Positions 7,118 to 14,876 of a stretch of DNA of 57,140 nt are shown piece after piece. The position numbers and the translations under genes were made by a program. Below the pieces are notes generated by a model. It had not been told where the DNA came from and searched no databases. It was given only the letters and a program-made list of their open reading frames with translations. This DNA is from an uncultured Eubacteriales bacterium (GTDB taxonomy: Bacteria > Bacillota > Clostridia > Oscillospirales > Acutalibacteraceae). The stretch lies in assembly GCA_949422855.1 (NCBI GenBank), contig CASPLG010000009.1, positions 1-57,140 of the forward strand, given 5' to 3'. Within the stretch, counting starts at the first letter, position 1. Each line of letters starts with the position of its first letter.

Positions 7118-9087
7118 TATTTACTCTCCTTTACCATTTTATTTTCTTGAAGTACTTCTCCCAAGATGTCCATAAGTTTTTCCTCAACACTCTCGGCAGA
7201 AAGATTCGGAATTTGAGCTGCAGCCATAGTTTGATGTCCGCCGCCGCCGAGTTTCTCCATAATAACCTGTACATTTATCTGACCCAGAGACCTGGCAGAC
7301 ACGGAAATTTTTCCATCATACGGGAATATAACAAAAGACGCCTTAATGTTTTGAATCCCGAGAAGTTCATCTGCGGCCTGAGCACATGCTACACGGATAT
7401 CTGCACCGGCACTATCAACTCTAGCTATGGCGCATTGCTCTTGTACCTTTGTACTATTAATAATTTTACACTTTATCTTGTAGGTGTCAATAGAATTTGA
7501 AAACATCTTTTTGACTTCCACGGTATCGGCACCTTTTTTTCTCAAATACGCAGCGGCTTCAAAGGTTCGTATGCCCGTTTTGAGGAAGAAATTTTTAGTA
7601 TCGAGCATTATTCCGGCGAGCAGACACTCTGCCTCAGACTTTTTCAGATTTTTGTCGCCCATATATTGGACTAATTCAGCTACCATTTCGCTTGTGGAGG
7701 AAGCAAAAGGTTCGTGATAGAAAATTACTGCATTGGAAATATGGTCTACAACCATTCTGTGATGGTCTATAACGACAACTTCTTTACATTTTTGATAAAT
7801 TTCGCTGCTTTCCAGGAAACTAACGCAGTGGGTGTCGACAACTATTAAAAGTGTATTTTCCTTTATCATAGTTTTGGCTTTGTCGGGGTCAATAAAGACA
7901 TTTTTACCTAGTTTATTCTCAAGGCTGTCTATTGTACTGCCTACCACGGAGGTTTCTTTGTTGATTACTATATAAGACGTCTTATTTTTTATGTTTGAGG
8001 CGACGCTCCAAAGCCCTATAGCAGCTCCAACGCTGTCCAAATCGGAAAACTTGTGACCCATAATAAGTATCACATCGCTTGTAGTCATTTGTTCGTAAAG
8101 AGCGGCTGCAATTACTCGTGTGCGTACTTTGCTTCTTTTTTCGACTTCTTTAGATGCTCCGCCGAAAAACTCATAGGTTTCACCTTTTTTAATGGAAACC
8201 TGATCTCCTCCCCGTCCGAGCGACATATCAAGTGCATTTTGTGCCCAGCGTTCAGATTCGGACATTTTCGAAGCACCATGACCAATCCCGATAGAGACCG
8301 TAGCAAATCTGTGGTCATCTAATTTTATGGTATGTATTGTTTTAAGGATTTTAAACTTATCGCTTTTAAATATATTTATGTGACGTTCTTCAAAAACCAT
8401 TATAAATTTCCCATCGCTAAGTTTCTTGATAAAACCGGAGGTTTGTGCAGCCCATTCTCTGAGCGTAGCTTCAACCGAAGAAGAAATGAGAGATAATTGA
8501 GCATCGGTGCAGTCTCTTTTAAATTCCTCCATGTTGTCAAACAGGATAAATGCGACAACAGGTCTGCTGTCATCGTATTTTCGTTTTATCTCTTTGTATT
8601 CGGTGCACTCTATGAAGTACAAAACCGCGGAGTCATCAAACCTAGAACCATACACGGTATAGTTTCGCCCGCTATAATTCACATCCACGCCGTTTTTTGC
8701 CAGGACATCACTTAAGTCTTCCCCCGCCAAAAACTGCAGTATTGTTTCCCCAAGACGCCCTCTGCCTTTACCGACGACGTCCCGAAAGAGCATATTATAG
8801 CCTATTATCTCACCCTTTTTCCCTACAAGGACGGTTGGAATAGGTATTCTCTGCAAGAAATCCACATCAGCATCGCCGGCTAAATCGATAGCTTTTTTAA
8901 CAAGGCCGTTAATGTACCCCTGAAACCCTTTAATATTTATATAGATTACCATGGCAGAGACGATGCAGGCTATAAGGTCTACACAAAACAAAGTTAAACT
9001 AAACGGCAAGCTCAGACATGCCATAATTGCCATAGCGAGCGACGCCATATAAAATACAGGTGAAACTACCCAAACTTGTTTATCCAA
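7117..9087 (-). CDS. gdpP: GdpP: membrane cyclic-di-AMP phosphodiesterase
   Basis: Hydrolyses c-di-AMP to pApA at the membrane, controlling potassium and osmotic balance and cell-wall stress. Two N-terminal membrane helices are followed by a PAS-like region (about 80-160), a degenerate GGDEF domain (about 165-300, with no intact GGDEF motif) and a DHH/DHHA1 unit. In the DHH part the metal-binding motifs are GHKFSDLDSVG, VVDTH and VVIDHHR; the DHHA1 part ends in GGGGHQTMAA. The frame is open from GTG 9105, but no ribosome binding site serves that codon. GGGGAG lies 10 bp before TTG 9087, giving about 656 residues, so TTG is preferred. The gene lies between rnjA and rplI in one operon. Confidence 0.95.
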   Translation of the reverse strand: MDKQVWVVSPVFYMASLAMAIMACLSLPFSLTLFCVDLIACIVSAMVIYINIKGFQGYINGLVKKAIDLAGDADVDFLQRIPIPTVLVGKKGEIIGYNMLFRDVVGKGRGRLGETILQFLAGEDLSDVLAKNGVDVNYSGRNYTVYGSRFDDSAVLYFIECTEYKEIKRKYDDSRPVVAFILFDNMEEFKRDCTDAQLSLISSSVEATLREWAAQTSGFIKKLSDGKFIMVFEERHINIFKSDKFKILKTIHTIKLDDHRFATVSIGIGHGASKMSESERWAQNALDMSLGRGGDQVSIKKGETYEFFGGASKEVEKRSKVRTRVIAAALYEQMTTSDVILIMGHKFSDLDSVGAAIGLWSVASNIKNKTSYIVINKETSVVGSTIDSLENKLGKNVFIDPDKAKTMIKENTLLIVVDTHCVSFLESSEIYQKCKEVVVIDHHRMVVDHISNAVIFYHEPFASSTSEMVAELVQYMGDKNLKKSEAECLLAGIMLDTKNFFLKTGIRTFEAAAYLRKKGADTVEVKKMFSNSIDTYKIKCKIINSTKVQEQCAIARVDSAGADIRVACAQAADELLGIQNIKASFVIFPYDGKISVSARSLGQINVQVIMEKLGGGGHQTMAAAQIPNLSAESVEEKLMDILGEVLQENKMVKESK

Positions 9088-9123
9088 AATACATCCACTC
9101 CCCACACAAAAGAAGTAAATAAT

Positions 9124-11085
9124 TTAAACTTCCATTATCACCGGCAGTATAACAGGGTTTCTCCGTGTTCTGTCTCGGAAGAGTTTATATAAATCGTCTT
9201 TCACACGCATTTTTATCTCACTCCATTCACGCACGCCCTGTTCAGAACAGCTCTCCAAACTCCGATAAGCTGTTTTTCTAGCGTCATCCATAAGACGCTC
9301 CGACTCTCTCACATACACAAAGCCCCTGGAAACGATGTCCGGCCCGGCAATAACGTGTCTGTCCGAGGAATTAAGGGTCGCAACGACGACAATAAGACCA
9401 TCCTGCCCCAGATGTTTTCTGTCACGAAGTACAATACTTCCAACATCCCCGACGCCTATTCCGTCAACCAAGACCAGTTCAAGCGGTATCTGCCCGACTT
9501 TCTTAATGCAAGAGGAACTCAGTTCAACAATGTCTCCGGAATCCCCCACATATATGTTAGATGCAGGAATACCCATACTCTCGCCGGTTTGGGCATGTTT
9601 TTGGAGGTGTTTCTGTTCACCATGCACCGGAATAAAATATTTAGGTTTCACCAGTCCCAAAATTATTTTTTGTTCTTCCTGACAAGCGTGCCCCGAGACA
9701 TGAACTTCATACATAGATTCATAGATAACCTCACAGCCGAGTTTCATAAGCTCATTCACAACTATCCCGACGGTTTTTTCATTTCCCGGGATAGGATGGG
9801 CTGATATTATAATGAAATCTTCTGAACCGACCTCAACTTTTTTATGTTCGGAAAAGGCCATTCTGTAGAGTGCTGACATTGGTTCACCCTGACTGCCGGT
9901 GGTAACAAGGACAATTTCATTATTGGGGTATTCATTGATTGCATCAATGTCGATTATTACACCGTCTTTAGCATCTATATATTTAAGTTCTCTGGCTATT
10001 GCGACATAATTGAGCATACTTCTGCCGGAAAAAGCTACTTTTCTTCCGGTTTTTACCGCACAGTTAATAATCTGCTGTATTCTGCCGATATTGGATGCGA
10101 ATGTAGCAATTATTATTCTGCGGTCTCCTGCTTTCTGGAACAATCTATCAAATGATTCATCTATTTTCTTTTCCGTCATGGTGTATCCGGGTCTGTCTGC
10201 GTTTGTGGAGTCTGCCAGCAGGGCCAAAACACCTTTTTTACCCACCTCAGCAAGCCTGGCAAGGTCTATCATTTTGCCTCTTGAGGGGGTGCAGTCTATT
10301 TTGAAGTCCCCGGTGTGGACTATAACACCTGCCGGAGATTTTATTATTACCGCAGCAGCATCCGGGATGGAGTGATTAACGTACACAAATTCGACTCCCA
10401 TGCAGCCCAAATGGATGGTCTGACCGAATTTTACAGTATTGAGGTTTGCCCGTCCGGCCAGTCTGTGTTCTTTGAGTTTGCTTTCTATCAAGCCTATTGT
10501 CAGAGCGGTTGCATATATAGGAACATTTATCTTTTTAAGCAGATATGGTATTGCCCCTATATGGTCTTCATGACCATGAGTAACAACCAGCCCTTTTATC
10601 CTGTTTTTGTTAAGCTCCAGGTAAGAAAAATCGGGAATTACAAAATCGACTCCCAGCATTTCCCCGTCGGGGAACGCCATGCCGCAGTCTACAATGATTA
10701 TATCTCCTTCACATTCAAATACGGTTATATTTTTACCGATCTGATTCAGTCCACCTAAAAAACCTATTTTTATGGGTGGCTTTCCGCCTGTTTGCTTTGC
10801 GCGTCTAGAATAATTCGACCTTCCGGTCTGAGGTCTTGTCGGTTTTAGCGGACTTGCCTGGTTTGTCATATTTAGACTCTGATTATTTTCAGAAATAGAA
10901 TTATCTTTATTTGGTACGGTTTTAATTTTCGCCGGGGTATTTAATTTTTTTTGAGTTGCCCTATTACCGGCGGTTGTTGTTTTCCTGGGTCTGCGATTGA
11001 TTTTTGCTTTTGTTGTTTTACTTTCTGCAGATATATTGACAGTATTTCCTTTATTTTCCATAGAATTTATTGAATTTTCGTCCAA
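9124..11085 (-). CDS. rnjA: ribonuclease J with a long basic N-terminal extension
   Basis: A metallo-beta-lactamase/beta-CASP RNase with endonuclease and 5'-3' exonuclease activity, central to mRNA decay and rRNA maturation in Firmicutes. Key motifs are FLGGLNQIGKN, THGHEDHIGAIPYL (zinc ligands), HTGDFKID, the beta-CASP segment with TTGSQGEP, SAHPIPGNE, and PVHGEQKHLQKHA near the C-terminal domain. The first about 105 residues are an added Lys/Thr/Asn/Pro-rich, probably disordered tail absent from the usual 555-residue enzyme. The start is TTG 11085, chosen because AGGAGGG lies 6 bp ahead. The open frame continues to ATG 11181, but that part has no ribosome binding site. It is the first gene of the operon with gdpP and rplI. 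Confidence 0.95.
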   Translation of the reverse strand: MDENSINSMENKGNTVNISAESKTTKAKINRRPRKTTTAGNRATQKKLNTPAKIKTVPNKDNSISENNQSLNMTNQASPLKPTRPQTGRSNYSRRAKQTGGKPPIKIGFLGGLNQIGKNITVFECEGDIIIVDCGMAFPDGEMLGVDFVIPDFSYLELNKNRIKGLVVTHGHEDHIGAIPYLLKKINVPIYATALTIGLIESKLKEHRLAGRANLNTVKFGQTIHLGCMGVEFVYVNHSIPDAAAVIIKSPAGVIVHTGDFKIDCTPSRGKMIDLARLAEVGKKGVLALLADSTNADRPGYTMTEKKIDESFDRLFQKAGDRRIIIATFASNIGRIQQIINCAVKTGRKVAFSGRSMLNYVAIARELKYIDAKDGVIIDIDAINEYPNNEIVLVTTGSQGEPMSALYRMAFSEHKKVEVGSEDFIIISAHPIPGNEKTVGIVVNELMKLGCEVIYESMYEVHVSGHACQEEQKIILGLVKPKYFIPVHGEQKHLQKHAQTGESMGIPASNIYVGDSGDIVELSSSCIKKVGQIPLELVLVDGIGVGDVGSIVLRDRKHLGQDGLIVVVATLNSSDRHVIAGPDIVSRGFVYVRESERLMDDARKTAYRSLESCSEQGVREWSEIKMRVKDDLYKLFRDRTRRNPVILPVIMEV

Positions 11086-11403
11086 ATGATTCCCTCCTAA
11101 AAAATTATTTATAGTACATATAGTATAAAAATGTAAAAACAAAACACACGGAGCTAAAATTAAAATCTTAACTTCCATCAAGTCTCTAAAAATAAATAAA
11201 TCCGAACAAAATAAATATTATATAAACGTAAACTCAACCGTACAACCCTATTAGGTACTATGATATCACATTAATATGCACATTGTCAACATAATAAAAA
11301 ATAATTTTATTGATTATTGATTAAACAATATCAACATAAATTTACATAAAATAACAGATTTATATTTATATTATAGAAAAAGTACAGGATAGTTAAGATT
11401 ATC

Positions 11404-11432
11404 TTGATAATTAATTTGATACATGATATAAA
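11404..11432 (+). promoter_or_regulatory. sigma-A-type promoter for the first IBD-like exported protein
   Basis: TTGATA at 11404-11409, a 17-bp spacer, then TATAAA at 11427-11432. AAGGAGAGG follows at 11451-11459, ahead of ATG 11472. The 386-bp divergent gap between rnjA and this gene shows no other structure apart from strong AT-richness. Confidence 0.65.
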
Positions 11433-11471
11433 TTAAATTCAAAAGATAAAAAGGAGAGGTTTTACATTTTT

Positions 11472-12257
11472 ATGAAGACTTTAAGAAGGAAACTTATTTT
11501 GGGACTGTCTGTTTTTCTCTTGGCGGGGGTGCCCAGTAGTTTAGCGGTCGGGGGAGGCAGAAGAAGCTTAGCGGCACTAAATGACTCTCAGCAGAGGATT
11601 CTAAACGATTTACCGGCTGACGACCAAAGGAATTTCGAGATGATGCGCAATAAATTTTGTGAAAGTAAACGACTCCAAGATTTTGCAGGCAGCTTCCGTA
11701 TTTTGGAGGGCTTTATTGAAAGAAGAACGGAGAAGAAACATAGCAGGGCAATTTTGGTCGGGTATTTTCCTACGCTGGATGGTGTTTTTGTTGTAAACCA
11801 GGGACATTTAAAAAATATATTCAGCATATGCAGATCAACACTAAATATGAAGTTTGCAAGTATGGGGATTAATAGGAGCCTTTACCGTATTGGGGAATTG
11901 AACTGTGACAGATTGTCTATGGTAAGACCTATGCTTGATAAACGTCAGTGGGTTGTTAGAATACCGAAAAGATTAGAACTTGTACCCAGGATGATAAGTA
12001 GTGTTGCAGTGCGATCATGGCAGAATATTGAGTCTCTTAGATACGATGCTGAAAAAAGTGAGGAGGATAGGATAGACGACCTCCAATGTATAATTGATTA
12101 TGAAGTGAGCCGTTTTGCAAATATGAATGTGAGGGATGATTACCACAGTATAGAGAGTGAAATCGATGCGAAGGGGATAGGCCTTAATGTGCAAAAAATC
12201 AATACTAATTATGCTCCTCTAGATGGCCCATCGATTGAACCTTTGCCAATCTATTAG
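11472..12257 (+). CDS. exported protein with a trichomonad IBD-like DNA-binding region
   Basis: 261 residues. Residues 1-26 form a Sec signal peptide (basic start, hydrophobic core, SSLA-V). Residues about 41-165 match the order of conserved positions of the initiator-binding domain of the Trichomonas transcription factor IBP39: an LP-x-x-D helix, a basic helical stretch with FRILEGFI, LVGYFP...D followed by a strand, HLKNIFSICRSTLN, MG-I, and the closing RQWVVR. A second shared block (IIDYEVSRF-x-x-MN) lies near 210. The paralogue at 12525-13472 shares the same spacing; the RQW motif is one residue apart (158 against 159). A bacterial secreted IBD protein could reach a protist nucleus and alter transcription. 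Family assignment is by eye and from memory; export is read from the signal peptide; the host role is inference. It has its own promoter and terminator. Confidence 0.6.
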   Translation: MKTLRRKLILGLSVFLLAGVPSSLAVGGGRRSLAALNDSQQRILNDLPADDQRNFEMMRNKFCESKRLQDFAGSFRILEGFIERRTEKKHSRAILVGYFPTLDGVFVVNQGHLKNIFSICRSTLNMKFASMGINRSLYRIGELNCDRLSMVRPMLDKRQWVVRIPKRLELVPRMISSVAVRSWQNIESLRYDAEKSEEDRIDDLQCIIDYEVSRFANMNVRDDYHSIESEIDAKGIGLNVQKINTNYAPLDGPSIEPLPIY

Positions 12258-12353
12258 GCGGGGCATGTATGAGAAGTTCTATTGGTTTGTTTAACTATTT
12301 TTGATTAAAGTATCTTCAGCGAGAATATTATTATTTTTCGGGTTTACTGTAGA

Positions 12354-12388
12354 ACCGCCCTTATTTTAATTAATGAGAGCGGCTTTTT
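12354..12388 (+). terminator. Rho-independent terminator after the first IBD-like gene
   Basis: CCGC-C-CTTATT pairs with AATGAG-A-GCGG (10 bp plus one mismatch) around an AT-rich loop, followed by CTTTTT, about 100 bp past the stop at 12257. It separates the two IBD-like genes into independent transcription units. Confidence 0.7.
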
Positions 12389-12452
12389 CATGAACAATTA
12401 ATAATTCATTGTTCTGTTTTTAGAAATATTTATAAATTATATATTTATAATA

Positions 12453-12481
12453 TTGACAATATATACAATATGTGTTATAAT
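12453..12481 (+). promoter_or_regulatory. perfect-consensus sigma-A promoter for the second IBD-like gene
   Basis: TTGACA at 12453-12458, a 17-bp spacer and TATAAT at 12476-12481. This is an exact match to both consensus hexamers with optimal spacing, 43 bp before ATG 12525. It predicts strong expression by the housekeeping sigma factor. Confidence 0.85.
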
Positions 12482-12524
12482 CCGGAGTTAGGTACTAAAA
12501 TAAAATATATAAGGGAGTTATTAT

Positions 12525-13472
12525 ATGAAGGATGTAAAAAGTAAATTTATCTTGAGTCTGTGTGTATTCCTTCTGTTAGGGGGAATATTTAGCGTTCGTG
12601 CAGGGCGTCTCGGTAAAACAGCGGAATTAACCGGTCCGCAACAGGCGATTTTAGAGAAATTGCCGGCTGAGGATCGGCAAGATTATGAAAGGATACGATA
12701 TATGTTCCAGGAGAGCAAACGCAGCAAAAGCTTCTCGGATAATTTTAATGTGTTAGAAATCTTTATTAATAGGCGCCCAGAAAATGTAATGGAGAGGTCA
12801 TATTTGGTTGGATATTTTCCTCTGGACGGGTGTACGTTTATTTCTAATTTGAGGCATCTGCAAAGTGTGTTGGGTAGATGTAAATCAAGTTTGAGCGGGG
12901 GACTCTCGAGATTAGGATATAATACTAAGTTTTCTATTGAGCACTTCAAATATTGTAAGCGTGAGGAAGCAGCTTTTATAAGGAGTATGCCTGATTGGCG
13001 TCAGTGGATCATTAGAAAACGAGATCCTGGGATTATGATGGTTAATATCGCATTCCAACCGATATTTTTGTTCCAAACGACATCCATCAATTTTGTTGTA
13101 CAGCAAAATTCTGATAATGTCGAACCGGACACTATGGGCGATGGCGAAATAAAGCTTGATCAGTTTGATATAGGAAATCCCGGGACGGTAGAAAATAGTC
13201 AGCAAGGCTCCGGTGGCGGCGCAGCGGATAGCATACATAATGATAGTGGCGTAAAGCTTGAAAAATACAAGTTAGATGACAGGGCAAATATGATAAATTT
13301 TGAGATAAGTAAATATGGGCAGTTAAATATGCAGCAGGAGTTTACGAAAAAAAATGATGAGAGTAGGAACGCGGTTGATGATTCCAATTGCGGACAAACT
13401 GTTGTGGATTTTCCTGTACCTAATAGCCCGTCGAGTGAAGCATTGCCGGACGTACGGTCTTCTGGTGTCTAG
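12525..13472 (+). CDS. exported protein with a trichomonad IBD-like DNA-binding region (paralogue 2)
   Basis: 315 residues. The signal peptide covers residues 1-26 (hydrophobic core CVFLLLGG, cleavage near VRA-G). Residues about 36-166 match the initiator-binding-domain pattern better than the first paralogue: LPAEDRQDYE, NFNVLEIFINR, LVGYFPLDGCTF, LRHLQSVLGRCKSSL, LSRLGY and DWRQWIIRK. After this comes a lineage-specific insert (about 170-245) rich in Gly, Asp, Asn and Ser, then a helix shared with the paralogue (MINFEISKYGQLNMQQEF) and a Pro/Ser-rich tail. It has its own consensus promoter. The similarity between the two proteins and the matched spacing up to the RQW motif show a duplication. 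Secretion is well supported; DNA binding rests on pattern recognition only. Confidence 0.6.
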   Translation: MKDVKSKFILSLCVFLLLGGIFSVRAGRLGKTAELTGPQQAILEKLPAEDRQDYERIRYMFQESKRSKSFSDNFNVLEIFINRRPENVMERSYLVGYFPLDGCTFISNLRHLQSVLGRCKSSLSGGLSRLGYNTKFSIEHFKYCKREEAAFIRSMPDWRQWIIRKRDPGIMMVNIAFQPIFLFQTTSINFVVQQNSDNVEPDTMGDGEIKLDQFDIGNPGTVENSQQGSGGGAADSIHNDSGVKLEKYKLDDRANMINFEISKYGQLNMQQEFTKKNDESRNAVDDSNCGQTVVDFPVPNSPSSEALPDVRSSGV

Positions 13473-13689
13473 AGAAATTAGATAGGGTAAGCAGGAGAGC
13501 TGAGTCAGAAGTGGGAAATAACCGTGCTGAGAATATTTTTCAGCTTTAAAGCTTTAAGTTTGTCCATTACGCTTTAAGAGGTGCTGTGTTTTAATTAAGT
13601 TCTAATCTCATGCGCTTAGTAGCGGGCGGTTCTTGAAGACACCATTTCGTGTTCTTCCTTGGTTAAAATCTAATAAAAGTTGACCCGGT

Positions 13690-13840
13690 TTAAGGTTAGC
13701 CAGAGGCCTAGAACTTTTAAGGGCAGCAAGCGGTTGGCCCTCTCCTGGGCTTGAACAAAGTGAAAGCCAGCCATCTTAAGATGGCTGGTACTCTTTATAT
13801 CCCTATAGAACCTTCCCTACCACGTCTTCCGGGCGTGGTT
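13690..13840. mobile_element. probable remnant of an IS200/IS605-type (palindrome-ended) element
   Basis: The gap 13473-13894 is more GC-rich than its neighbours and holds two hairpins. One is a perfect 22-bp palindrome at 13767-13788 with the 11-bp arm CCAGCCATCTT. The other is ACCACG/CGTGGT at 13819-13839, read on the minus strand as AACCACGCCCGGAAG..., very like the subterminal hairpins of IS200/IS605 elements. No transposase or TnpB frame is intact. The rightward open frame 13751-14008 has no recognisable domain. This could instead be an unrecognised structured RNA; no tmRNA or RNase P signature was seen. Confidence 0.35.
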
Positions 13841-13894
13841 AAGATTTTTAAAGGGGCTCAGTTTAAAAAAGCAAAAGTGGTTCCCTTTCTAACC

Positions 13895-14740
13895 TTACCG
13901 AGCCACACTCATTTTAAACCAATATATCACCATAAAGCTAAAGAGTCGGGAAAAATACGATGGCACGTCGGTTTCATTAGGGGCATACTTTATCCGCTCC
14001 CTGTTTAAATGTCTACGACAAGACACATAATTTTGAACGCTGCCGGCAGCTGGAGTATACGGTACACCGGGTATATTGACGCCGGGATAGAGCTGTAAAC
14101 CAGAAGAGTTTACAAATGGGCTTTTATCACCAGGTACTACGGGTTCAAACAGACACCTATTTCCAGATTGCTTGAAGTCTCGATCGACTTCTTTAGAAGA
14201 TTTAAATCTAAAGAGAGTTGTATTTAAAAACTCTTTAGTGAGCGTAGCTCCATAATTTCTAGAAGATTTAAGCAATTGTTTAAATTGCTCCTTGCTCAAG
14301 CTATTACGCCCTGTCAAAAATATAGTGGTCATAAATTTCCAATCGGCTTCTCTATCAATGTCCATCACTACATCATATTCCGCTAGACTCTGCTGTATTG
14401 CCATCTGCATCATTGTTTTAGCTGTATCGCTAGAACTATACTTCTTTACTACTATGGATACAAGCGGAAAGTTACTTTCATCAACCTTACGAAGATTATC
14501 CATGAGAGAGTACTGCAGAATTTCTGTAAATGATTTGGCCTCAGGATGGGTATTTTCCAGCTTGTCCAGAACCTTCGACACCCTGACAATTTCTTCACGC
14601 ACATATTCATCCATGAACTTATTTATCTGCTCAGGCGGTATCACAAAAGCCTGTGGACTCTTTATCAGAGGCAAGGTAAACATCATGACTGACATACAGG
14701 CAAGCGTACGCACAAACTTACTACAAAACTTAAAATTCAT
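13895..14740 (-). CDS. exported helical protein of unknown function
   Basis: 281 residues with a signal peptide (residues 1-30: CMSVMMFTLPLI, cleavage near PQAF). The body is mostly helical, with a segment of charged amphipathic helices (about 40-190: DEYVREEIVRVSKVL, ILQYSLMDNL, MMQMAIQQSLAEYD) followed by a Pro/Gly-rich part and an odd C-terminus with a hydrophobic FSFMVIYWF stretch. No family is recognised. It has its own promoter and an AAGGGGA ribosome binding site. The C-terminal 35 residues abut the IS-like palindromic region, so the original 3' end may have been replaced by insertion. It belongs by position and export signal to the group of exported proteins in this part of the window. 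Confidence 0.7.
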   Translation of the reverse strand: MNFKFCSKFVRTLACMSVMMFTLPLIKSPQAFVIPPEQINKFMDEYVREEIVRVSKVLDKLENTHPEAKSFTEILQYSLMDNLRKVDESNFPLVSIVVKKYSSSDTAKTMMQMAIQQSLAEYDVVMDIDREADWKFMTTIFLTGRNSLSKEQFKQLLKSSRNYGATLTKEFLNTTLFRFKSSKEVDRDFKQSGNRCLFEPVVPGDKSPFVNSSGLQLYPGVNIPGVPYTPAAGSVQNYVSCRRHLNRERIKYAPNETDVPSYFSRLFSFMVIYWFKMSVAR

Positions 14741-14772
14741 AATAGCATCCCCTTATATTTTGTTGCAGACTG

Positions 14773-14801
14773 ATTGTAACATTATATCAAATGTAGGTCA
14801 A
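14773..14801 (-). promoter_or_regulatory. sigma-A-type promoter for the exported helical protein
   Basis: On the minus strand TTGACC (14796-14801), a 17-bp spacer and TACAAT (14773-14778), 33 bp before ATG 14740. Confidence 0.6.
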
Positions 14802-14876
14802 CAATAATTTTTTTAGAAGTTGATTTTGTCGTAAAGATACTAAAATTTAATTTTAACAGCTTCTATTTAGGACAAA

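Noticed and set aside
13751..14008. An 85-codon rightward frame starting at TTG.
   Set aside because: It runs through the palindromic region and antisense to the exported-protein gene, without any recognisable domain.
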